Below, piece by piece: positions 1 to 5,006 of a stretch of 5,291 nt of DNA (the first letter of the stretch is position 1; each line of letters begins with the position of its first letter). The stretch spans positions 1 through 5,291 of the forward strand of contig JAIOOZ010000403.1 in NCBI GenBank assembly GCA_021414185.1, given 5' to 3'. The notes beneath the pieces are model-generated. The model saw nothing but the letters and a program-made list of their open reading frames with translations. It had not been told where the DNA came from and did not search any database. The stretch is from Betaproteobacteria bacterium. GTDB taxonomy: Bacteria > Pseudomonadota > Gammaproteobacteria > Burkholderiales > SG8-41. A program made the position numbers and the translations under genes.

Positions 1-2
1 CC

Positions 3-902
3 GGCGATCTGCTGGAGCAGGCAATGCCGAAATTCAACAAGCCGGTACTGGCGTTTTCGGCGATGACGGCAGAGATCGCGCCCGAAGGTTTCGCCAAGCT
101 GCGCGAAATCGGCGTACCGGTGCTGCCGTCGCCGGCGCGCGTTGCACGCGCGATGGCGATGCTCGCGGATTACGCCGAAGCGCTTGCGCGCATCCCGAAG
201 CCTGGAACGGACGCGCCAGCGCCGGCCATCGTTCTGCCCGCGCTGCCTGCCGGCGCGGCAACATTGGACGAGCACGCAAGCAAGGCAGTGCTGGCAGCGG
301 CGGGCATCCCCGTGACCCGCGACGTGCTGCTGCCTCTTGGCAGCGATGCTGTCGACGGCACGATGAAATTTCCGCTGGCGGTGAAGATCGTGTCGCGCGA
401 CATCGCGCACAAGTCGGATATCGGCGGCGTGCGCCTGAACGTGGCGAATGCGCAGGAGCTCAAGGTGGCGGTTGCCGAAGTCACGGCCAACGCGCGCCGT
501 GCTGCACCGGCTGCGCAGCTCGCGGGGGTATTGGTTTCCGAGATGGTGGCGGGCGGCGTCGAAACCATCGTCGGCGTGGTCAACGATGCGGGCTTCGGGC
601 CGGTCGTTGCATTTGGAATCGGCGGCGTGATGGCTGAGGCCATCCGCGACATGTCGTACCGCGTGGCGCCGTTCGGCCCCGATGATGCGCGCGCGATGAT
701 AGACGAGATCAGGCTGCGCGCTTTGCTGGATGGCGGGCGCGGGCGGCCTGCCTGCGACATCGATGCGCTTGCCGGCATTCTGGTGCGCGTGTCCGAACTC
801 GCCTGGCAGATGCGCGGGCGGCTTGCCGAAATGGACATCAATCCGCTGATCGTCGGGCCCAAAGGCGTGGTCGCTGCCGACGCGCTGGTCGTGCTGCGCT
901 GA
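3..902 (+). CDS. ADP-forming acyl-CoA synthetase (acetate-CoA ligase type), C-terminal part, 5' end outside window
   Basis: The reading frame is open from the left edge, and the residues before the first ATG (position 24) fit the family, so the gene begins upstream and that ATG is internal. The first ~60 visible residues resemble the end of the CoA-ligase half, with an IGVPVLPSPARVARAM segment. A linker follows, then an ATP-grasp_5 domain starting at LDEHASKAVLAAAGIPV. Domain hallmarks are FPLAVKIVSRDIAHKSDIGG (His codon at 408), the SEMVAGGVETIVG strand, FGPVVAFGIGGVMAE, and the closing AEMDINPL motif. Family knowledge: these cytosolic enzymes interconvert acyl-CoA, ADP and phosphate with acid, CoA and ATP, and a His of the HKSD type is implicated in phosphoryl relay in archaeal homologues. 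About 299 residues are visible; single-chain members have ~700, so roughly the N-terminal 400 are missing. The acyl substrate cannot be read from this part. It is convergent with the neighbouring receptor gene, with no spacer, so joint regulation is not implied. Confidence 0.9.
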   Translation, partial: GDLLEQAMPKFNKPVLAFSAMTAEIAPEGFAKLREIGVPVLPSPARVARAMAMLADYAEALARIPKPGTDAPAPAIVLPALPAGAATLDEHASKAVLAAAGIPVTRDVLLPLGSDAVDGTMKFPLAVKIVSRDIAHKSDIGGVRLNVANAQELKVAVAEVTANARRAAPAAQLAGVLVSEMVAGGVETIVGVVNDAGFGPVVAFGIGGVMAEAIRDMSYRVAPFGPDDARAMIDEIRLRALLDGGRGRPACDIDALAGILVRVSELAWQMRGRLAEMDINPLIVGPKGVVAADALVVLR

Positions 903-1874
903 CTACTGCGGCCGCGCGCCGCTGTCTCGTATCGCTTTGGTCCAGCGCGGAATCTCCGCTTTGACGAAGGCCGTAAATTCTTCCGGCGTACTGCCTACGG
1001 CTTCTGCGCCGAGTGCCGCGTAACGCTGCACGGTTGCCGGCGCGCGTGCGGCATCGACCACGGTACGATTGAGCACGGCAAGCACCGGCTTCGGCGTGCC
1101 GGCAGGCGCGCAGACACCTTGCCACGTTGCCGCCTGATAACCCGGCACGCCGGATTCGGCGATCGGCGGCACCTGCGGCGTGAGCGCAAAGCGTTTCAAT
1201 GTTGAAATGCCCAGCGCGCGCAAACGTCCTGAGTTGACATTGGGCAGGGCGGACGACACCGATTCAAACAGGACCTGCAACTGGCCTGCCATCAGATCCG
1301 TCGCGGCGAGCGCAGACCCTTTATACGGAACGTGCGTCATGGCTATGCCGGCCATGGAGCGGAAAATCTCCGCGACCAGATGCGATGTCGAACCGATGCC
1401 GGCGGAGCCGAAATTGAGCGTGCCGGGCCTGGCTTTCGCGAGGGCGACGAGTTCTTTCACCGAGGTCGCGGGAAATGTGGCGTGGGTGAGCAGCAGATAA
1501 GGCGATGACGAAACCAGCGAGACCGGCGCGAAATCGCGCAGTGCGTCATAGGGCACATCAGGGGTCACGATGGGATTGATGACCATCACGCTCGTACTGC
1601 ACAGCAATATCGTGTGTCCGTCGGGCCGTGCGCGGGCGACGATCTCCGCGGCGACGATGCCGCCGCCGCCGGGGCGGTTGTCGATCACGATGTTCTGTCC
1701 CAGTGTTTCCGTCAGTTTGACGGCCAGTGTGCGCGCCGATACATCGGCCGGACCGCCGGGCGCGAACGGAATGACGAATCTAAGCGGATGCGACGGGAAA
1801 TTCTGGGGCCAGACAGACGGTGCGAGCAGGGCGCAGATACTCAGCGTGAAAAGCAAACGGTGAAGCAAATTCAT
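903..1874 (-). CDS. Bug/TctC-family tripartite tricarboxylate transporter substrate-binding protein (receptor 1)
   Basis: The 323-residue protein has the usual length for the Bug family of periplasmic solute receptors. Residues 1-24 form a Sec-type signal peptide: a short basic start (MNLLHR), a hydrophobic stretch LLFTLSICALLAP, then a probable cleavage site near VWPQ/NF. The mature part shows the family landmarks: PFAPGGPADVSAR (36-48, first ligand loop), NRPGGGGIVAAE (67-78), VPYDALRDFAPVSL (108-120), LNFGSAGIGSTSH (153-165) and VPYKGSALAATDLMAGQL (182-199, second ligand loop). Family members bind carboxylates and similar small anions in the periplasm; the ligand here is unknown. The start at 1874 gives a complete signal peptide, but the bases before it (CCTTCCCC on the coding strand) offer no clear Shine-Dalgarno site. 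It is the last gene of the - strand group, 65 bp after receptor 2. No TctA/TctB membrane genes lie nearby, so it may be an orphan receptor. Confidence 0.93.
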   Translation of the reverse strand: MNLLHRLLFTLSICALLAPSVWPQNFPSHPLRFVIPFAPGGPADVSARTLAVKLTETLGQNIVIDNRPGGGGIVAAEIVARARPDGHTILLCSTSVMVINPIVTPDVPYDALRDFAPVSLVSSSPYLLLTHATFPATSVKELVALAKARPGTLNFGSAGIGSTSHLVAEIFRSMAGIAMTHVPYKGSALAATDLMAGQLQVLFESVSSALPNVNSGRLRALGISTLKRFALTPQVPPIAESGVPGYQAATWQGVCAPAGTPKPVLAVLNRTVVDAARAPATVQRYAALGAEAVGSTPEEFTAFVKAEIPRWTKAIRDSGARPQ

Positions 1875-1913
1875 GGGGAAGGTTTCGCAGCGAAGGCAGG
1901 AGCCCCAATGATA

Positions 1914-1939
1914 CCGCGTTGCGAGCTTTGTTCACGCGG
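1914..1939 (-). other. Inverted repeat in the gap between the two Bug receptor genes
   Basis: The 65-bp gap 1875-1939 contains CCGCGT (1914-1919) and ACGCGG (1934-1939), a perfect 6-bp inverted repeat around a 14-base loop. The pairing extends to 7 bp if 1913 and 1940 are included, which uses the last base of the upstream gene's stop codon. No T-run follows on the coding strand, so it is not a convincing intrinsic terminator. It could be an mRNA processing or stability hairpin that separates expression of the two receptors. A second small palindrome, TTCGC-A-GCGAA (1884-1894), lies just upstream of the receptor 1 start. Only the pairing is seen; any function is inference. Confidence 0.3.
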
Positions 1940-2905
1940 TCACAGCCGCGGAATGTTCGCCTTGTCGATCAGCGCGTTCCACTTGGCGATTTCGTCGACC
2001 AGGAATTTGCGCATGCCGTCGGCGGTGCTCGTGTTCTGCTCGACGCCGAGTTCCTGGAAACGCGCCCTGATCTGCGGTGAATTTACCGCGGCGTGGATTT
2101 CGCGGTTCAGCCGCTCGACGACGGCCTTCGGTGTTTTGGCGGCGACCGCAATGCCGTTCCACGACGAGACTTCGTAGCCGGGCACTCCGCTTTCAGTGAG
2201 TGTCGGAACGTCGGGCAGCAGTGCGAAGCGCGATTTCGAAGTCACTGCGATTGCGCGCAGGCTGTTGGCGCGCACCTGACCCAATACCGGCGGCAGAAAT
2301 TCTATCGCCGCCTGCACGTTGTTGCCCCGCAACGCGGTCAGCACGCCCGCGGTGTTGTTGAACGGCACCGTAGTCGAGTCGATGCCGGTCATCGATTTGA
2401 GCAGCTCGGCCGACAGAAACTGCGTGGTGCCGATGTTGATGGTGCCGATATTGAATTTGCCGGCGCTTGCTTTCGCCTGCGCGATCAGGTCTTTCACGCT
2501 TTTCACCGGCGATTCGGGGCTCACCAGCACGCCGAGACTGAATGCGCCTATGGTCGACACCATGGAAAAGTCCTTCACCGTGTCGTAAGGCAGTTTCTTG
2601 AACATCGCGGCGCTCACCGCATTGGTGTTGTTCATCAGGTAGAGCGTGTAACCGTCGGGCTCCGATTTCGCCACGGTTTCGGTGGCGACGATGCCGCCGG
2701 CGCTCGGCCGGTTGTCGATGATGATCTGCTGGCCTATTGCTTCGCTCATTTTTTGCATGACCGCGCGCGAGGTTATGTCGCCGACACCGCCGGGACCGAA
2801 GGGCACGAGCAGGCGGATTGGCTTGGCGGGGTAGGCTTGTCCGGCAGCGGGATGGGGCAGGCCCGCGATCAACAGGCAGGCTGCAGTCTGCAATGCTTTA
2901 TTCAT
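1940..2905 (-). CDS. Bug/TctC-family periplasmic substrate-binding protein (receptor 2)
   Basis: The start was set at 2905 (MNKALQTA) rather than an in-frame ATG 12 codons upstream, because a strong Shine-Dalgarno site sits 8 bases ahead of it and a normal signal peptide begins there. The product is 321 residues, typical for the family. Signal peptide: residues 1-24, with core AACLLIAGLPHPAAG and probable cleavage after AGQA. Family landmarks: VPFGPGGVGDITSR (34-47), DNRPSAGGIVATE (64-76), LPYDTVKDFSMVS (105-117) and FNIGTINIGTTQF (151-163). The loop at 180-200 reads VPFNNTAGVLTALRGNNVQAA where receptor 1 and most relatives have a VPYKG-type loop, so the ligand is probably different. It is clearly homologous to receptor 1 but strongly diverged along its length, so this is not a recent duplication. 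It follows the monooxygenase gene by 49 bp, suggesting uptake of that enzyme's substrate or of a related acid; this is inference. Confidence 0.93.
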   Translation of the reverse strand: MNKALQTAACLLIAGLPHPAAGQAYPAKPIRLLVPFGPGGVGDITSRAVMQKMSEAIGQQIIIDNRPSAGGIVATETVAKSEPDGYTLYLMNNTNAVSAAMFKKLPYDTVKDFSMVSTIGAFSLGVLVSPESPVKSVKDLIAQAKASAGKFNIGTINIGTTQFLSAELLKSMTGIDSTTVPFNNTAGVLTALRGNNVQAAIEFLPPVLGQVRANSLRAIAVTSKSRFALLPDVPTLTESGVPGYEVSSWNGIAVAAKTPKAVVERLNREIHAAVNSPQIRARFQELGVEQNTSTADGMRKFLVDEIAKWNALIDKANIPRL

Positions 2906-2910
2906 GCTGG

Positions 2911-2920
2911 TTTCCTCCTC
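2911..2920 (-). promoter_or_regulatory. Strong ribosome binding site for Bug receptor 2
   Basis: The coding strand reads GAGGAGGAAA here, with the AGGAGG core (2914-2919) 8 bases from the ATG at 2903-2905. It is the best Shine-Dalgarno match in the window and decides the start of this gene over the longer in-frame ATG at 2939-2941. It suggests the receptor is translated efficiently and independently of the upstream monooxygenase. Confidence 0.8.
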
Positions 2921-2954
2921 GTGCGGTCGATGTCGCCGCATTCTGCTTTACTTT

Positions 2955-4100
2955 TTAGCTGACAGGCTCCGTCAGCGGGACCTTCCATGCATCGTAACCA
3001 TACAGCCAGTCCGGATTGTCGCCGGGTTTCTGCATCCAGGTGTTGGCGCTCGAAATCGCCTGGATGCGCGAAGTGCGCGGCTTGCGGTGCGCTTCGTAGC
3101 GTTTGAAAGCCCCTTCGATGTCGTCGCCTGCGGTTTCCGCAAGGCAGCGCGCAACTACCGCGGCGTCTTCGATTGAAGTCGCCGCACCCTGCGCCATATA
3201 AGGTGTCATCGGGTGACAGGCATCGCCCAGCAGAGCAACGCGGCCCACGCTCCAGCGCGGCAGTGGATCGCGTTCGAGGATCGCCCATTTGTGACAATCG
3301 GGACATGCATCGAGCACGGCGCGCACGTCGGAATGAAAACCCGCGTAGGCGGCGCGCAGTTCCTTGACATCGCCTTTCGCCGACCACGATTCTTTTGTCG
3401 CCCAGCCTATGCTCTCCGGCAGGCTGGTGACAAAATAGATTTCGTCGCGCTTTGCGGTGGTGTAGTAAATGACGATATGCCGGTCCTCGCCCCACCACTT
3501 GGTGCGCGAGGGCCCGATATCGAGTCCATTCATCAGCGAAGCGGGAAAGACACCGCGATACGCGACGCGGCCTTTGTTGTAAGGCGTTTCAGGGCCCAGC
3601 AATTTCTCGCGCACCACCGAGTGAACGCCGTCGGCGCCTATCACCGCGTCCGCGCGCTCGCGCGTGCCGTCAGCAAACGTCAGTGTGACTTCGCTGGTGT
3701 TTTGCCCGATGCCGACGAGTTTCTTGCCGAGGTGAATGATGTCGGCAGGCACGCCCGACAACAGCGCATCGTGCAGGGTCGCGCGATGCATGCACATGTA
3801 TGGCGCGCCGTAGCGCTCTTCCGGCATCGGCAGCTCGATGGTGATTTTGCCGCTGTCGCCGATGCGGTTCAAATGGGACTTCGGGGCAAAGGCAGCGGCG
3901 CGGACACGGGCTTCGACACCGATCTCGCGCAGTACTTTCATCGAGTTCGGCATCATCTGGATGCCGGCCCCGATGCGGCCGAAGCGACCTGCCTGCTCGA
4001 ACACGCGCACGCCGAAGCCGGCGCGGCGCAGGGTGGCGGCGGCAGCCAGCCCGCCCATCCCCGCGCCGATGATCGCGATCGACGGTTTGCTGCCGGCCAT
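2955..4100 (-). CDS. FAD-dependent group A aromatic monooxygenase, 6-hydroxynicotinate 3-monooxygenase (NicC)-like
   Basis: The 381-residue length matches NicC and salicylate-hydroxylase-type flavoproteins. The three FAD fingerprints are present: GxGxxG in IIGAGMGGLAAA (G12, G14, G17) with the ribose-binding Glu35, the DG motif ADAVIGADGVHSVVRE (150-165), and the GD motif LLGDACHPM (291-298). The segment KWWGEDRHIVIYYTTAKRDE (201-220), followed by YFVT, and the C-terminal SANT...WLYGYD are strikingly like NicC of Pseudomonas and Bordetella. NicC uses NADH and O2 for decarboxylative hydroxylation of 6-hydroxynicotinate to 2,5-dihydroxypyridine in the cytosol. Aligned from memory, His208 and Tyr212 match NicC His211 and Tyr215, but NicC His47, Cys202 and His302 appear as Gln48, Arg199 (or Ser198) and Tyr301. 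A related substrate is therefore more likely than 6-hydroxynicotinate, and no nic symbol is assigned. There is no clear Shine-Dalgarno site; the start lies 9 bp after the NIPSNAP stop, so coupled translation is likely. Class is certain, substrate is not. Confidence 0.92.
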   Translation of the reverse strand: MAGSKPSIAIIGAGMGGLAAAATLRRAGFGVRVFEQAGRFGRIGAGIQMMPNSMKVLREIGVEARVRAAAFAPKSHLNRIGDSGKITIELPMPEERYGAPYMCMHRATLHDALLSGVPADIIHLGKKLVGIGQNTSEVTLTFADGTRERADAVIGADGVHSVVREKLLGPETPYNKGRVAYRGVFPASLMNGLDIGPSRTKWWGEDRHIVIYYTTAKRDEIYFVTSLPESIGWATKESWSAKGDVKELRAAYAGFHSDVRAVLDACPDCHKWAILERDPLPRWSVGRVALLGDACHPMTPYMAQGAATSIEDAAVVARCLAETAGDDIEGAFKRYEAHRKPRTSRIQAISSANTWMQKPGDNPDWLYGYDAWKVPLTEPVS

Positions 4101-4109
4101 GCGGTGTTG

Positions 4110-4751
4110 TTATTGCAGCGGCGAGAACGCCGACGGCATCAGGATCTTGTTTTCCTGCGCGGTCATCGAATAGGCAGGCATGTTGTGCTTCTTGGCCAGC
4201 AATGACGGCGGCCAGACGCCTTCTTTTTTCGCGCGGTCGCGCGTGGCGTTGCGCTCTTCGATCGATTTATAAGGCCAGATGTGGATGAACTTGTTGAGCG
4301 CGCCGACTTCCGAGATCCACGCCGCGCACAGCGGGCTCAGTTTGACGCGGTCGGCGATGCCTTTTTCCCACAGCGCGACGAGTTTCGGCAGTTCGCCGCC
4401 GTTGGCCAGTGTGTAGATGCGCATTTCATAGTACGGGCCCATCGTGCCGGGTTTCAGTTCCGGAGACACCGCCAGCGGCGTCATGATGTCGGAGCGCATG
4501 TTGACGAGAAACTCCTTGATTTTGGGCGGCCAGCTGCCGTCTTTCACGGCTGCTTCGCGGATGCGCGCGCGCTCGGCGAGGTCTTTGTAGCCCCAGACGT
4601 GGACGATCTGATTGAGCGGCCCGATTTCCGTGTGCCAGAACGCGGCAAGCAGCGAATGCTTCTTGCGCTTCTCATAGGCTTCGGCGAACCGCAGCTCGAC
4701 TTCGGGGACGGAATGCGGTTTCAGGTCGTACGTTCTCATTTCGTAAATCAT
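4110..4751 (-). CDS. NIPSNAP family protein with two tandem domains
   Basis: The 213-residue protein contains the NIPSNAP (dimeric alpha+beta barrel, ferredoxin-like) domain twice. Copy 1 spans about residues 1-95: YEMRTYDL, AAFWHTEIGPLNQIVHVWGYKDLAER, then WPPKIKEF. Copy 2 spans about 107-207: YEMRIYTL, AAWISEVGALNKFIHIWPYKSIEER, then WPPSLLAK. The matched order of motifs shows an internal duplication. There is no signal peptide or membrane segment, so it is probably cytosolic. The biochemical role of bacterial NIPSNAP proteins is not established; related barrel folds include small monooxygenases, isomerases and haem proteins, so a part in processing the neighbouring monooxygenase's substrate or product is a reasonable guess only. 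The start at 4751 is supported by AGAGGAAA 4 bases upstream. It is the first gene of the probable four-gene group, preceded by a 255-bp gap, and ends 9 bp before the monooxygenase. Confidence 0.9.
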   Translation of the reverse strand: MIYEMRTYDLKPHSVPEVELRFAEAYEKRKKHSLLAAFWHTEIGPLNQIVHVWGYKDLAERARIREAAVKDGSWPPKIKEFLVNMRSDIMTPLAVSPELKPGTMGPYYEMRIYTLANGGELPKLVALWEKGIADRVKLSPLCAAWISEVGALNKFIHIWPYKSIEERNATRDRAKKEGVWPPSLLAKKHNMPAYSMTAQENKILMPSAFSPLQ

Positions 4752-4755
4752 GGTG

Positions 4756-4763
4756 TTTCCTCT
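4756..4763 (-). promoter_or_regulatory. Ribosome binding site for the NIPSNAP gene
   Basis: The coding strand reads AGAGGAAA. Its GAGG core ends 7 bases before the ATG at 4749-4751, which is normal spacing. It supports the chosen start. Confidence 0.65.
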
Positions 4764-4777
4764 TTTGCGGTGGAATG

Positions 4778-4798
4778 AAAAAAGGCGTCTGGCGCGCC
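4778..4798 (-). terminator. Weak terminator-like hairpin with T-run in the NIPSNAP leader
   Basis: On the - strand GGCG (4795-4798) can pair with CGCC (4784-4787) across a 7-base loop, and six T residues follow directly (4778-4783). The stem is only 4 bp but all G/C. Because it lies 27 bases upstream of the NIPSNAP start, it could stop read-through from the dehydrogenase gene or act as a leader attenuator. A chance arrangement in GC-rich DNA is equally possible. Confidence 0.2.
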
Positions 4799-4809
4799 CG
4801 TCAGGACGA

Positions 4810-4839
4810 AATGTAACGCGAAGACGCTAGCATTGCCAG
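4810..4839 (-). promoter_or_regulatory. Possible sigma70-type promoter for the NIPSNAP-monooxygenase-receptor operon
   Basis: On the - strand CTGGCA (4834-4839) and TACATT (4810-4815) are separated by 18 bases; each matches the -35 or -10 consensus at four of six positions. The position, about 60 bp upstream of the NIPSNAP start, is suitable for the first gene of the operon. A small inverted repeat GCGCA-ctta-TGCGC (4845-4858) lies just upstream of the -35 and could be an operator half-site pair. The match is weak and is offered as a candidate only. Confidence 0.2.
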
Positions 4840-4872
4840 CGCGAGCGCACTTATGCGCAGCGCCTAATCTCA

Positions 4873-4976
4873 TCCTCCCCTTCAAGGGGAGGACCGAGGT
4901 GGGGATGGGTGTCACATTGGTACAGTACGAATCATTTGACCCATCCCCATCCCAGCCTTCCCCTTGAAGGGGAAGG
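4873..4976. repeat. Nested inverted-repeat intergenic element (paired palindromes, REP/MITE-like)
   Basis: Two palindromes flank the element. The left one (4873-4893) is TCCTCCCCTT-c-AAGGGGAGGA, and the right one (4956-4976) is CCTTCCCCTT-g-AAGGGGAAGG, each with 10-bp arms around one base. Inside them TGGGGATGGGT (4900-4910) is the exact reverse complement of ACCCATCCCCA (4939-4949), leaving a 28-base centre (4911-4938). The whole ~104-bp unit is therefore an imperfect inverted repeat whose ends are themselves palindromes. This CCCCTTCAAGGGG plus GGGATGGG pattern is familiar from high-copy intergenic repeats in proteobacterial genomes. It sits 30 bp after the stop of the dehydrogenase gene and upstream of the NIPSNAP gene. 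It may stabilise or end the upstream transcript; no T-run follows on either side, so a classical intrinsic terminator is not supported. Copy number cannot be judged from one window. Confidence 0.8.
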
Positions 4977-5006
4977 TGAAGATAGGAACGGAGTTCGCAA
5001 TGTAAC

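Noticed and set aside
170..862. A 230-codon open frame on the - strand opposite the acyl-CoA synthetase
   Set aside because: Ser/Ala/Thr/Pro-rich translation without any motif; the + strand shows a well-conserved ATP-grasp domain.
1614..2177. A 187-codon + strand open frame spanning the gap between the two receptors
   Set aside because: It is antisense to both receptor genes and shows no domain, start signal or sensible composition.
2906..2954. A terminator between the monooxygenase and Bug receptor 2
   Set aside because: The coding strand has only AAAAAG-type purine runs after the stop and no hairpin with a T-run, so read-through into the receptor gene is more likely.
2093..2962. A 289-codon open frame on the + strand opposite Bug receptor 2
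   Set aside because: The composition is low-complexity Arg/His/Gly/Ala, with no motif and no ribosome binding site. The opposite strand encodes a complete receptor with signal peptide.
3213..4205. A 330-codon open frame on the + strand opposite the monooxygenase
   Set aside because: Its translation is rich in Arg, His and Ala with no recognisable domain, and it lies wholly antisense to a gene with clear FAD motifs. Long antisense frames are expected in GC-rich DNA.
4900..4949. CRISPR-like repeat-spacer pattern
   Set aside because: There are only two repeat copies, in inverted rather than direct orientation, with no third unit and no cas gene. An inverted-repeat element explains it.
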